NCBI GenBank assembly: GCA_949317995.1
Contig: OX439044.1
Coordinates: 26,112,733-26,176,732 of the forward strand
Direction of reading: 5' to 3'
DNA from: Acholoe squamosa
Taxonomy: Eukaryota; Annelida; Polychaeta; Phyllodocida; Polynoidae
Length of the DNA stretch: 64,000 nucleotides
The number at the start of each line of letters is the position of its first letter. The first letter of the stretch is position 1. Positions 42,620-54,159 of this stretch are shown piece after piece. A program made the position numbers and the translations under genes. Below the pieces are notes generated by a model. It did not search any database. It was not told where the DNA came from and saw only the letters and a program-made list of their open reading frames with translations.

Positions 42620-43085
42620 TCAAAAAGACTATTAAACGCCCCGGATGACAGAGTAAATGTGCTACTGACTGACCAGGATATTGAAATGTCATGTTTAATA
42701 GATACCGGCGCGTCAAAATCAATGATGCAGCTAGATCTGTGGATTCAGCTGTGCTCTTCTGACAAGAGGCAGCCATAACTACGTCCGGGCCTGCGGCTTA
42801 AGTCCCTAACCGGCCATGCCATTCCATGTCTAGGGGAAGCCAGCATTGTGCTTCCTGGGTCGCACTTGACCTTCTACGTAGTGTCCACCCTAAAGTATGA
42901 TATTCTGCTAGGAACAGATGCTTTAGCCACCATGGATGCTAGCATAGACTATTCAACCCAATTGCAACAATTAAATGGGGTGCAATACGCCTGGGGAGTA
43001 GCTCCAAACACTAAAACAGTGGAAATAGCAGGGGTACACACGGATGTAGATTACTGGGTCGACAGGTTTCCTCAACAAATTACCT
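42620..43085 (+). pseudogene. pol: Retroelement aspartic protease
   Basis: The active-site motif DTGAS lies at 42701-42715, and the flap/second-half segment YDILLGTDAL is near 42895. A stop at 42776 lies between the two halves. It would process Gag and Pol. Confidence 0.75.
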
Positions 43086-43086
43086 T

Positions 43087-44374
43087 TTGAAACCCACCCC
43101 AGACGTCAAAATGATGATAGACTCAGGGGCCGCTCAACCTAATAATCAGCGTCCATATAGACTGCCCTTAGCCAAAAGGCGCCTGGTGGACGCCAAAATA
43201 GACCACATGCTAAAGTTTGGAATTATTGAGCCCAGCAGTAGCCCCTGGGCGAGCCCCATCATCATAGTCCCTAAAAAGAGGGGTGAGACAAGAATTTGCA
43301 TAGACTACTGTATGAGTAAAAAAGATTCCCATCCTCTACCTAACATCCAGAAGATATTTGATAGAATGAATGGAGCCACGGTGTTCTCTACCCTAGACCT
43401 CAAATCTGCATACTGGCAGATAGAAATGGATGAAGATAGCATTGAGAAAACAGCATTTATCACCCATCACCCAGGGGCCTGTCTCACTTCAAGAGAATGC
43501 CCTTTGGTCTCACTAACTCACCAGCGGTATGGCAGCGCCTCATGAACAAGGTAATGGCACCATTTCTTGGCAAGTCAGTCCTTGTCTACCTTGATGACAT
43601 AGTAGTCTTTTCCAAAACACATAAAAAGCATCAAAAACACTTACTACAGGTCATGTTAGCCCTAGAAAGCCACAATTTAACACTTAAAGCATTGAAGTGT
43701 AGCTTCTATCAGTCACAAATCAAGTGCTGGGATATGTAGTCCAGGCTGAAGGGATAAGTGCAGATCCAGAAAAAGTAGCAGCCATTAAGGATATGGCATC
43801 CCCTACAGACATAAAGGGTGTATGAAGTTTCCTAGGCCTCACAAACTACTATCGCCAATGCATTTATCAGTATGCAGCGCTGTCCCACCCCCTCTCACTG
43901 CTCACAAAAAAACATCATTGTTTTAAGTGGGGTAAAGCAGAGCATGCATCTTGGGAAGCGCTGAAAGATGCTCTATGCTCTGACAGCGTTATGGCACACC
44001 CGCACTTGGATAGGCCTTACCAATTGTTTTGTGACTCAAGTGACGCGGCTATTGGAGGAATTTTATGCCAGCAAGGGGATGACGGAATAGACAGGCCAAT
44101 ACAATACTTCTCCAAAATTCTCACTGAACCTCAATTAAAATGGGCAACGATAGAAAAAGAGGCATTCGCCATCATATATGCCTTACAGAAATTGCGGCCT
44201 TATTTACACGGGTCACATTCCACCATTTACACTGACCATAAACCACTTAAATCCCTGTTCCTATCAGAGGTAAAGAACTCAAAGATACAAAGGTGGGCGG
44301 TACTCCTTGCCGAATATGGAGCACCCATAGAGTATAGACAAGGCGTGAATAACGTCAGAGCTGATATGATATGA
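43087..44374 (+). pseudogene. pol: Reverse transcriptase and RNase H of the env-bearing element
   Basis: RT fingers and palm run from 43087 (RPYRLPLAKRRLVDAKI, then VFSTLDLKSAYWQI with the first Asp), shift frame near 43490 and continue with MPFGLTNSPAVWQRL and the catalytic YLDD at 43587-43598. RNase H (43991-44374) shows LFCDSSDAAIGGIL, IEKEAFAI and YTDHKPL, that is the D, E and D residues. A gap of about 250 bp (43740-43990) is broken by stops. RT active-site residues are intact. Confidence 0.85.
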
Positions 44375-44381
44375 GGACCAC

Positions 44382-45733
44382 TTGTATACCATCGAACTGC
44401 CGCCTTACCGGCCTCTGTTCCCACCGTTGTTCATCCCCCCTGAGCTTAGAGGACAAGTAGCTTATCAAGCTCATGAAGAGGTAGGCCACCAGGGCATGGA
44501 TAAAACACTTCACCGTTTACATGATGCCTACTCATGGCCAAAGATGAACAGGACAGTACATGATGTACTTAATAGCTGCCTTATCTGTGCTCTTCACCAA
44601 GGCAAGCGTAAGTACCCAGCATCCACCGCTATGCCGGTACCGGATGCACCAGGCCAAATAATCTCCATGGCCCTGTTTGGCCCTGCCCCCTGTCCCGCCA
44701 GGGGAATGTGTATGGATTGGTGGTGATTGATCACTATCCAAACTGGCCGGAGGGCAAAGCTCTACCAAATAAGCTTATTCAAGGAGTACATTATTACCTC
44801 AAGCATGAATATTTCCCTCTCCATGGAAAACCAGTTGTCATGATTAGTGACAACGGAAAAGAATTCTCCAGTAAGCTAATTGCCGAACTTATGTCTGAAA
44901 ATGGCATTCAACACCGATTCATAACCCCGTACCATGCCGCCAGTAATGGGCCCACAGAGGGATTTATAAAAACTCTAAAAATCATGATTTCAAAATTGGT
45001 GGAAGGAAAACCTCACGCATGGGAAGACGTATTAGGCTTAGCAGTTTCTGCTTACAGGCGATCTGTATGCTCAGCAATATCCTTCACCCCCTTTTAGTTG
45101 CACTATGCACGGGACCCTCCTGAAGGGCCCTCCTCATATCCTGGCGCCACACCACCCTCTCTCACACAAGATATGTTAGAACGTATAATGGCAGCAAAGG
45201 AGAAGTCTCAACGGGCTATGCAACAAAGACTAGGACAACAGAAAACAAATATGGCGGCTCTAGATAAGCGTCCCCAGGCCCAGAAGCTGAGTGTAAACGA
45301 CATGGTGCCTTACATGGACCCAGTAGGGGGAGCGTTTAAACCAAAATTTGAAGGCCCATATAAGGTACTGAGGGTATCCGGCCCAGTTGTTACCATTGAA
45401 TATAAAAATGGTAAGCATAAAATAACAAACAGGGACAGGCTAATAATCCACACCCAGAAAGCATCAATAACAGTAAACCACAGGGAGACGCCAGTCCCTC
45501 TACCTGCAGATGGCACTGGCCCCCAGCCCCCCCCCCCCAACCACCCTCCTCCATGGGTGACCCAACCCCACCACGACTTGACATTTGCAAAAAGAAGCCT
45601 GACAACCTGCTTCCCCCACGCGATAGGCGACGACGACGCCCAAGCAGCCCCCGCAGGAGTCCCAGTCGACCTCCCATCCCCACCCCCCGCATGGAGGCCC
45701 TCCAGTTCCCCCATCCCCGCAGCCTGTTTTTAA
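44382..45733 (+). pseudogene. pol: Integrase of the env-bearing element
   Basis: The zinc-binding HHCC region is visible as HEEVGHQGMDKTLH then CLICALH. The first catalytic Asp is lost (SMALFGPAP where DLFGP is expected); the second is kept (SDNGKEF) and the Glu site is at SNGPTEGF. Frame changes occur near 44720 and 45097. The tail (45098-45733) includes an SH3-like GPYKVLRVSGPVVTIEY segment and a Pro-rich end. Confidence 0.8.
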
Positions 45734-45921
45734 TGAGGAAGAACAGGAGGCTGCGCCTCTTATCAATTCCACCCCCCCACACCACCCCCCCCGGCTTCAC
45801 CGCATTCACAAAGGTGATCGCCATATCATAAATACAGCTTCACCACAGGCAAGGCGTCAGTCCACACGACCAACTCAGATGGCACTCCCTGCACAGAATC
45901 GAAAATTTAATTCGGGCACCT

Positions 45922-47450
45922 ATGACACACCCACTACATACCATGGGCCCAAACTCTACGGGGTCCCCGGCAGGTCCTCTAATTATGTGGATATTAGTGG
46001 CAGCAGTAATAGTGGTCAGCATAGCCAACCCTCAGGAGGACTTACTAACTAAAGACGGCATACTAGTTACTGCACAAGGTACATGTAAAGTGGTATCTGG
46101 AGTATGGACCATTTTTATTACTCTACAGCCACCATCTACACCAAATACCCAGGACTTTGAATCCCGACTACAATCATTCATGGCAAAAGCAGGCCCTCAC
46201 CTCTCGCTGCAAGACACACAATTGTGGACAGCACATTTCGCCAGCATACAAACCCGGCTAGATCTCGCCAAAATGGCCATTGACGCTTCTACCATTGGAC
46301 AAGCTCTGAGTAGAGAGAAGTGCGGCCTGGCGGATTTCGTCGGCCGAATTTCACGATCGTTATTCGGAATTTCGACCATGGATGACATACACGCCGTGAT
46401 GCAGGAGGTAAATGCACTAAGAAGAACATTCACCATGACTCTGTACGTATGCTCTCATTCGTGAATGTCACTTAGGTATCGGTTGGCGAAAATTGGGTTG
46501 ATATTGTACAATTGGCTAATCGCCCCACTCAGTTAGACTCATTAATACAGCACATATCAAAAGAACAGACCTCTTTATTCACTGCTGTAAGGAGGCTACA
46601 AAGCCTTCGTATTGTAGATAATGTGCTAAATTATCTGGACACTATGGCTACTTCATACGCAGCAGCTGCGGCAGATTTCCATCATAAGCGAGCGGAGTTG
46701 GAGAGAGGCTACCTACAGTGTTGTTCTACCAGCCACCTCTAGAGAAGACTATCTTCTATATGGACTCCAATATTTTGCAGTACCTTTAAATAGTAACATA
46801 TTAAGACAGATTAATGGTAAAGACTCAGTGGCTATTTCCACTGAAAGTAAGTTAGCCTTTGTGCCTACTGATAAAGATTGCTCTGGTCAGACCCCAAAAG
46901 TGTGTTACCCTGTAGTACATAATTCCATCACTGACTGCGAAACTGCTATCTTGTTCAACCGCCCCCCTACTACCTGTAACATCACCTTTTCCCATACACC
47001 TGCCACGAAATCTGTAGTATTCAGAACCCATGGAAATATATCCCTGGCTATAGTCGTCCCTTATACCCCTGTACGAGTAATGTTAAGATGGCCAGGGCTA
47101 TCGCCCATAACACAAACAGTAGCCTCTATTAGGAAGTTCATATTGCAGCCTAAATGCACCTTAGAATCAGAGGGGTGGTTCATAAAGGGGATGGATGTAG
47201 GATACTCTAAAATTCACCTCTCATACCGACCGGCTCTTTAAATCTCACCTGGCCTGAAGATGTTCCACAAAATATACATAAAATAATGACCTTTCAGCGA
47301 CGAGCAACTGTCCCCCTCGTGACTGTAGACACATGGCGCAGTTACACTACTGACCCAACTACATTAAACCGCATAGAATCACATTTGAAATCCACCATCA
47401 ACGCGATACATCCATGGTATCACCCCTTGAAATAAAGTGTTGAAAGGACT
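45922..47450 (+). pseudogene. env: Envelope-like gene, errantivirus/baculovirus-F type, broken
   Basis: An N-terminal hydrophobic segment (about residues 20-34) could be a signal peptide. Downstream, CGLADFVGRISRSLFG followed by STMDD strongly resembles the fusion-peptide region of baculovirus F proteins and gypsy-errantivirus Env. The furin-type site expected just before it reads REKC, lacking the final Arg. Later pieces (46512-46742 coiled-coil-like, and 46828-47241 with many Cys) fit the F-type ectodomain. At least three frame breaks occur, and no clear C-terminal membrane anchor was found before the element ends. It cannot produce a full protein. Confidence 0.7.
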
Positions 47451-47539
47451 CAAAATTATTGAGATACTTTACCCTCAACTTTTGAATCGAACCCTTCCGA
47501 GAGAATCAGCTTGGAGAGTGATGTTACTATCATGATTTA

Positions 47540-47790
47540 TGATGCAACATCATGTCACTTAGCAACGTCATGTCACCTGGTAACGTCATATTACTAGGCA
47601 ACGTCAGTGACGTCACAAAACAGGCAAGAATTTGCCGAAGATGCAGGCCACATTTTGCTGTGAGAATGCACCACAATTTGCCGTGAGAATGGGTCACATT
47701 TTGCCGTGACAATGGACCACATTTTGCCGTGACAATGGACCACAATTTGTCGTGAGAATGACCCACAATATGTGAGGGCATACCCCTCTT
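47540..47790. repeat. Two short tandem arrays, including a CRE palindrome
   Basis: Three 18-bp units ending in CAACGTC or TAACGTC (47552-47606) lead into GTGACGTCAC (TGACGTCA at 47608-47615, a perfect CRE/ATF site). Next are about five 27-29 bp units with CACATTTTGCCGTGA-like cores (47645-47770). Confidence 0.85.
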
Positions 47791-48235
47791 GTGTAGACTG
47801 AATATCGTCTGTGTCACGGGTGGGGAACGGGAGTAGAGTAGAGATACGAAAGTTGCTGCCTCTTGTGCCGAAGGCACTAGTAATATTCTATAAAAACATT
47901 TATATTTATAGGTTAAAAAAACATTTTCTTAACATAAAAGAAACTAAAGTAACAAACGTTTTTATTTGGTTGATAAAACAAACATCTTTATTTTTTTTTT
48001 AAATTAGTTGAAAAAAAAACATGTTTAAAAGCATTTTAAATTTGAACAAGACCTAAAAAATTGTTTGCAAATGTTGAAAATAAGTTTTTGCCAAGTGGGA
48101 GGTTTGATTAAGGAAAAAATGGCAATTATGAAAATCAGGGAATACACTTAGATTACTAGACGAACCGGGGACACACAGACCTCTCAGTGTTTAAAACAAA
48201 TTGGGGACTTTTACACACTGGTTAAAATACTAAAT
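47791..48235. other. AT-rich non-coding sequence
   Basis: Poly-A/T-rich DNA with no gene; GGGGACACA and GGGGACTTTT words resemble those near 6410. Confidence 0.4.
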
Positions 48236-48548
48236 ATTTTGCGCTGATTTTTCACACACAGCACAAGTCTCTTAAGGTCAAATTGTGGACATTTTGTTGA
48301 CACACTTAAACAGTCATAACCCTTCTTTGAAAAGCCTCAGCATGTTAATCATTCTGAATTTAGTATGTGTGGCCACTAAAGAGATAGGGCTAATTGTGTC
48401 TTTTTCTTCCCTTTTCTGAGTAAAGGCTAGATAATCATTACATAAATGTTGAGATACTGAAAGTGAAAAATGAATAGCCAGGTCAATATAGAGGTGCAGT
48501 AAACATAGTCACGTCATGTACTTAACTACAACCTAGTACAGAATGTAA
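48236..48548. repeat. Left half of a duplicated segment (copy with LTR insertion)
   Basis: From TTTTGCGCTGATTTTTCACA to TGTAACA this matches 56353-56666 with only a few differences. The match continues at 55307 beyond the LTR element, so the two parts were one segment before the insertion. Confidence 0.95.
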
Positions 48549-48552
48549 CAAA

Positions 48553-48910
48553 TGTAATGGTTCGAATCAATGTCTTGACTAGTTCGAAGTGAAGACCAGA
48601 CAAGGGATCTCGGGTTAGTGCAACTGGCACGTATTTATTACGGTATATGTTTTACATCTACCTCGAAGTATACTGCTTAGCTGTAGTGTAAGCTCAGGTA
48701 AAAGTGGTCCGACTCCGTTGGCAGCTAGAGCCAGACTAACGCCTTCCCTGGCCCCAGGTAGGAGCTGGGGCGAGGCGAACAGTGCTGCCACCACCCCGCA
48801 GAGACCAGGGGTCGAGGAGACCTCTAGTGACTACCGGTGATGGGCGCACCGCTCGAAACGCCCTCTCGAGGGAGAGGCTCACACTATATCACGATCTACA
48901 AGCCCCTACA
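48553..48910 (-). repeat. 3' LTR (minus-strand orientation)
   Basis: 358 bp, nearly identical to the other LTR apart from a 9-bp difference near 48580 and scattered substitutions. This similarity implies a relatively recent insertion. Confidence 0.95.
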
Positions 48911-48921
48911 CTACCCCCACC
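48911..48921 (-). promoter_or_regulatory. Polypurine tract
   Basis: On the minus strand GGTGGGGGTAG directly precedes the 3' LTR start, the expected position for plus-strand DNA priming. Confidence 0.8.
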
Positions 48922-50286
48922 AGAATAAGGAAAGGGGTGTGTAAAATAACATATTACCGTAGGTCCACAGTATGTGAATAGCATGGTGGGCACTGCGGGG
49001 TCCAGTGGCCTCCAGCCAGTCTGGTCTGGGGCCCTGTGGACGACCTTTGTGGTTGGACAGCCGGTGGTGACTTGGCACCGGCATGGTGGCGGCCATGGCC
49101 GCCATCTTGCTTTTCATGGACCTGGACCTTCCTACAGTGGTTTTCATTGCTTCACTCTCTACTGGACCATATCTCATCTCATCTCATTTCACTACAACTC
49201 CCCTGGTAAGTCAACCTTACTTACTGTCCCACTTAGGGTCTCCTTTATTGGTGTACTCTTTGTGGGAAGCTACCTCCAGTTCGGGCTCATGGTGTTGGTG
49301 CACGTCGCAGACCTAAGTGTGCGTCCCAGTATAATCGTTTCCTTGACTAGGTTCAGCATGCCCTGGTGTGTGTGCACTCTAAATGTATAGGTTTATTGCT
49401 CTGCATTTATTGGGTACAGACACCTGCGGCATTGTTGCTAACTAAGTTACCTATGTCTTGGTCTCTGGGTGCCGTCTGACCCAGTCTGTACTGACCCATG
49501 AGTGGGGCCCTCATGGTTTTGCCCTGGGGGAACCAGGTATTGGTTTGTAATGGTTGACTGTAATTACCTTGTACTCACCCTTGGCAGGTGTTCTTTTTCA
49601 CCGCTTATTACTTCGCTTCTTTCTTACTCTCTCCACCTTTCACAGGTCTTTTTGTTTTTTTTATGGTGTGACGGTCATCTCCGCTATAGCACCTGTTCCC
49701 TTTCAACGCTTCGCGCTTGGGGGGACGAACCCTTTAAAAAAAAAAAAAAAAAAGAATGATGGACTTGGCGGTGGCAAGCCGCATCGCTATGTGGTGTGCC
49801 CTGATCAAGATGGGAAGATGTAGATACGTCCATTGGGTACTGTGGGTCTGCATCCGTCCGGACATCCTTCGGGGTTGGGGCACAGTTCCGGTGTTCGAGG
49901 ATCCCATATAAAAGATAGGGTCGACAACTGTAGTTATTTAAATCGAGGCTCACAAGTCTGTCTCCATCACCGTCTCTCCGGAGTTGGTTTCCGGATCGGA
50001 GTCCAAACTTATCAGGTTATGGACCACTGGGGTTTGGGCAGGGGTTGTGGCTGCAGTGGTCGCCTCGGGGATAGGGGCTAGAGTTTCAGTTTGTCTAGCC
50101 GGGGTGGCAGTCAGGGTAGCGGTAGTGGCTTCAGACTCCAGGTCCGATTGGTGGCGCACCTGCGCTGGCGGAGGCTCTCGGGGTGGACATACTCATGAAT
50201 CTAAAAGACTCGATGTCCGCCTCGAGCTGTCTAGCCTCCTGCAGCTTGGCCTGGAGTTTTTCGAACGCACTCTCGGCAGTGCCGTC
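48922..50286 (-). other. Non-coding 3' region of the Gag-only element
   Basis: About 1.36 kb between the end of the 784-codon frame and the PPT. Contains an A14-15 run at about 49737. No protein motif recognised on either strand; the pol gene expected here in a gypsy element is missing. Confidence 0.6.
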
Positions 50287-52641
50287 CTAATCCTTCATGA
50301 AGCAGCCGAACACTGCCATGAATCGGACATCCTGATGGTCGTATTGGCTCCTCAGCTCCTGAAGCTGCGACTCGTATTTTAGCTTCATGGCCTTGGCCTC
50401 ATTTTCGCGTTGAAGCGAGGCCCGAAGCTGGTCCCTCGCCTGCCCTTGCATGTCCTGCGAGATCCGGGCTATTTCTTGCCGCTGAATCTCGTGTAGACAT
50501 TCAAATACGCCTTCTGTAACCCCTCGAAGGTAGCCGGTGGCCTCGCTGATGTGTCTCTCCTGCCACGCCTGGAAGACGTCGGCTTGGATATCACAGGATT
50601 CCTGTGTCCGGTTTCTGATATAATCATCGGGGTCCTCCAGTTCGAAGTTAGATTTCACCAAATGTAATACATTGATGGTCTTCATGTTTCTTACTGGAGG
50701 AGTGGGCACAGGGGTCGCGTGTGTGTCGGAGCCACTCTCGTAAGCGGAGCTCGAGGTGGCAGTGGCGCTCGGGGATGGGGTGGCGGTGCTGGTTCGTCGA
50801 GACGACCCAACTACCACCCCACTCTCATCAATGGTCAGGCCTCGTCCCCTAACAACCTCAAGGAGAGGTTGACTAGGGTCTTTCAGCACCAATTCTCTTC
50901 CGGGTCGCTTCGGGTCCACAGGTCGGACCCGTCCGCGAGAAGAGGTGGTGGCAGGAGCTGCTGGGGGACCCATTGGTTTCGATTTCCCTGAAGGCAATAG
51001 GGTCTGGGACTCGGGGCCTGGTTTCTGGGTTTCAGACAGAGCGGGGAACTCGTCTGGTTCGTCTGATTGTGCCTTGAGTCTAGCGAGTAAGGCGTCTTCC
51101 TCCGGGGTGCCCTGGTATCGTGGGGTAGACTCCGAGTGTCCCATCAACCAGTCTGAATGCGAGAGGGTAGTCCGCCCCTCGAACCAGGTCTGGTGGTTGC
51201 CAGTCGAGGTCCCCGCTACGGGTCGGTAGGCACTCGAGCTTAGGGGCGAGACGTGCTCCATGCTCGTGGGGTCTCGAGATGTAGCGCCCGCGATCGTGCT
51301 AGGATCGGGGGACCTCTTCTTGTGCTCAGGGGTTGGAGCTGGAGACTGTGACTCCGACCTCGGCCGCTTGGCATCCGGAGTTCGAGGGTCACCACCAGGG
51401 TGTGGTCGGGGTTTTCCATGTCGGTCGACCGCGTCAGGGTCTCTCCTCTGGACTTTGACACGCCAGTGCATTTCTGCAGACATGTCAAACCGGTGTGAAC
51501 GCACGTTCTTGAGGAAGTAGGCGTCCTGCTTCCCCTCGACCATGTGACAAAGGTGGTCGGTCCTCATGGTAATGGTCAGTCTCTCCTCAGAGGTCATATG
51601 GTCCCACTTTGACATAAGTCGCTCGTGGAGTTTTAGAGCCTTGAGTCGGGCGTCGCTGGCTTTGAGGCCATGAACCTGAGCCAAGTGCTCGGCCATGCGC
51701 CCCCGCCTCGTGGTTCTCAGCCCTTGGCATTTCTTGTTCTCGTTCTTTTCGTTGGAACTCCGATACACCGGAGCGTGGTGCATGTGGTGCTCCACGAGGT
51801 GTCTAAAGAACGAGTCTTTGGATGGCCAGACTCTCTCTGTCTCTGCGGCATTGACGCAGATCTCGAACGGACAAGTCGGGTTGGAAGGTGTCCAATTCGA
51901 AGCAGCATACTGCAACTTCGTCCGATGCTCGAAGCCATAGTAAGACTTAGGGGTCTTAACTGTGTCTCCGAGCGAGGCTACCCACACACGATAAAATTTC
52001 GCGGGGCCGGAGTCCTTCTTCAGGATTTTCATCCATTCCTCGTCGTCACTCTCACCGTCCCGATTGGTGGCTGGAGGAATCGAATAGCTGTCAGTATAAC
52101 GCTGACAGTCCATGAAGCATTTCGGGGTGTAGTCAGGGAATCCGGATCGGGCATTGACCCACTTGTTCAGGCTAGACTCTTCGGGGGCGTCTTTCAACGG
52201 CTCCTCTAACGAGTCAATGTTTTCCAGCAGTTGCCGGCTCATTTCGGCAATCTGCCGGTCGCGGTCTCCATTTCCTTCTTCCTGAACCTCTTCCTCCTCG
52301 ACCGCAGTACTACTGACGGGCTCGGGGGCAAGAGGGGTCGTTTTCCGAGAAGTTCTCGTCCGGGTGGATCTCGCTGGGGAGGGGGCATTATCATCCTTCG
52401 TAGTCCTACTACTCCGGGTTCGACTCCGCGAGCTTCGAGACGAAGTCGAGGCTGCGGAGTCGTCGCTTTCTTCCGCTTTCTCCTCTATCACCTTCTTTTT
52501 GCGGCGGCTCGATTTAGACTTAGCTTCAGGTTTGTCCATTGACTCCTTCTTAGCTTTTTCCACCTCCTTCTTTAGCTTCATCAGGTCCTTGCGCTCTCTA
52601 TTGATGGCTTCTTGGCGGGCATCAAGCTCCTCGAGGCTCAT
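50287..52641 (-). CDS. 784-residue zinc-finger, coiled-coil protein in the place of Pol
   Basis: An intact long frame starting with an ATG that overlaps the stop of the preceding frame (ATGA at 52638-52641). The N-terminus is a charged coiled coil, followed by Ser/Arg- and Thr-rich sequence. In the middle, CPFEIC followed by HLVEHH and a nearby KCQGL...HLAQVH look like two C2H2 fingers. A Pro/Ser-rich linker and a C-terminal coiled coil (QRENEAKAMKLKYESQLQEL) complete it. No RT, RNase H, protease or integrase motif is present. The overlap suggests reinitiation after Gag. Function unknown; RNA/DNA binding or particle incorporation are possible. Confidence 0.7.
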   Translation of the reverse strand: MSLEELDARQEAINRERKDLMKLKKEVEKAKKESMDKPEAKSKSSRRKKKVIEEKAEESDDSAASTSSRSSRSRTRSSRTTKDDNAPSPARSTRTRTSRKTTPLAPEPVSSTAVEEEEVQEEGNGDRDRQIAEMSRQLLENIDSLEEPLKDAPEESSLNKWVNARSGFPDYTPKCFMDCQRYTDSYSIPPATNRDGESDDEEWMKILKKDSGPAKFYRVWVASLGDTVKTPKSYYGFEHRTKLQYAASNWTPSNPTCPFEICVNAAETERVWPSKDSFFRHLVEHHMHHAPVYRSSNEKNENKKCQGLRTTRRGRMAEHLAQVHGLKASDARLKALKLHERLMSKWDHMTSEERLTITMRTDHLCHMVEGKQDAYFLKNVRSHRFDMSAEMHWRVKVQRRDPDAVDRHGKPRPHPGGDPRTPDAKRPRSESQSPAPTPEHKKRSPDPSTIAGATSRDPTSMEHVSPLSSSAYRPVAGTSTGNHQTWFEGRTTLSHSDWLMGHSESTPRYQGTPEEDALLARLKAQSDEPDEFPALSETQKPGPESQTLLPSGKSKPMGPPAAPATTSSRGRVRPVDPKRPGRELVLKDPSQPLLEVVRGRGLTIDESGVVVGSSRRTSTATPSPSATATSSSAYESGSDTHATPVPTPPVRNMKTINVLHLVKSNFELEDPDDYIRNRTQESCDIQADVFQAWQERHISEATGYLRGVTEGVFECLHEIQRQEIARISQDMQGQARDQLRASLQRENEAKAMKLKYESQLQELRSQYDHQDVRFMAVFGCFMKD

Positions 52642-54151
52642 CTCTTTCGCGGTGTTTCAGCGTACGTCGGTTGGTGTATTCCCGACATAGAAGCCGTACT
52701 AGTATTAGTACCCGCACAAACCTTGGTATTAGAGGTTTTAATCTCTACTTTTCCCGCCATGAGGGTCTTCTTTACTGTCCAGCACTCAATCCCTTCAAAT
52801 AGGTCCATCAAGGTAGGATTTCTCCCTTTCCAAGCATCCAGAGCTGCTTGCTGTTGATCTTCATCTCGAAGTCCACTTAAGAATTGTGGTAACAAGTCGT
52901 TCAGGAAAAATTTGTCAGAAGGATTGGTTCCTGGCCGCGTCCTCTGTAACAGGGATTGCACCTCGAAACCGTAGGCCCGAAATGATTCTTGTGGTTTCTG
53001 CGTTTGTTTTTAAAGAGCATGAAAGGGTCTTCACTCACCAAATTGTACAGCAAAATGCTGGCAATTTCGACTAGCTGCTGGAAGGTACCCCGTTCGAAGT
53101 ATACTTCGTTCAACTTTTCAACAGCTATCCGGCCGGGGCCATGTTTTAGACATCTGATCAGATGAGGTAAAGCCTCTTTGGGAGTCCATGTATTGCACCT
53201 CATGTCGTCAGTGAAGTTCGAGAACCATTCTTTCCACGTTTTTACACCCTCGTAAATCTTAGGTAGAATGGCCTGACGCCTAGCTGAGTTATTTGTCCGT
53301 ACCAAATTTTGGCATTGGTTGACACTCCATTCTCGAATGGTCTCCTCACTGTGTGCAGTGTTCGAAGTGTTAGCTGATTGATTCAGCATATCTTCAAACA
53401 CGCTACTTTGGGATCGGCGCCTCGAAGGTCCTCCAGTGGCGCCCCCAGCCCCGAGAGGGGGTGCAGTCGGCCCTTGGGTAGTACCCGATGCACTACCCCC
53501 TACCGCACCTTGGTTCCCGGTGCCCAAAGGTTCGGACTCATCTACAGAATTGTCGTCATATGATAACTCGAAGTGGCTGTCCTGCCCATCTGCGATGCTA
53601 TGTTCGGTCTCTTTATGCGGTAAAGCAGTGTTGATACTGAATCTTATTCTCCGTTTTTCGGGTTCAGTTGGCCTGGGCTCATGTGTGGGGTCATACACAC
53701 CATCGTTTCGAACATGAGCACCGGCATTATTGTTCACAAATGGATCGTATCGGTCTGGCTTCTGTAAAGCCTCAGCTGGTGTCGATGTCGCTAAAGGTGA
53801 AGATCCTTTTACGAACGTAGCGTCAGAAGGTATTTCATTCTTGGACAATCCTTGTCGGTAAAGTATATCTAACTGTGTTACAGATGCACTCGTGTCTGTT
53901 TCGAAAGATTTGTCTTCTTCCTCAACAGGGTCTACTCTATCAGTCTTCTCGTTGTTCTCTATTCCCGACACATATGTATCAAGAGCCATCTTTCGTTTCG
54001 TCAGGTTAGCTATTTCGAGGCATAGCTCTTGTTGCTTCAAGAATAAATCCTGGTTGCTGTCTTTAATGGACTCCATCACGTCCTCATTTTTCAATATACA
54101 TTGGTCTCGAATCTCCAGCAACTTATTTGCCTCGTATTTATATTGTTCCAT
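52638..54151 (-). pseudogene. gag: Gag-like capsid region of the Pol-less element
   Basis: Two overlapping frames (52901-54151, then 52638-52961) carry it. The first has an acidic, Ser-rich first half and then a helical capsid-like domain (SVFEDMLNQ, KTWKEWFSNFTDD, ALPHLIRCLK, RIAVEKLNEVYFERG). The second continues with FFLNDLLPQFLSGLRDE and DLFEGIECWTVKK. The frame change near 52950 may be a programmed shift or a defect. The last codons overlap the 784-codon frame by ATGA. Layout resembles Ty3/gypsy Gag without a zinc knuckle. Confidence 0.65.
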
Positions 54152-54159
54152 TTCGGCCC

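Larger units (their letters stand above)
41083..47450 (+). mobile_element. Decayed env-bearing Ty3/gypsy (errantivirus-like) retroelement
   Basis: A single 5' LTR-like block ends TTTTTACA at 41285; its start is uncertain (TGTA at 41083 or 41067). A primer-binding-like TGGTGCCAGGAGTGGGG follows at 41287. Gag, zinc knuckle, protease, RT, RNase H, integrase and an env-like region follow in order on the plus strand. No 3' LTR is visible after about 47450, so the 3' end is truncated. Many frame breaks make it inactive. Confidence 0.8.

Noticed and set aside
45310-45831. Several Gly- or Arg-rich frames on both strands
   Set aside because: Shadows of the GC-rich, Pro-rich integrase tail.
48974-49390. 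138-codon plus-strand frame in the 3' region of the LTR element
   Set aside because: No similarity to any retroelement protein, wrong strand for the element, and composition is like surrounding non-coding sequence.
50719-52857. Plus-strand frames of 80-180 codons opposite the 784-residue gene
   Set aside because: Shadow frames; LTR, PBS and PPT orientation puts the coding strand on minus.
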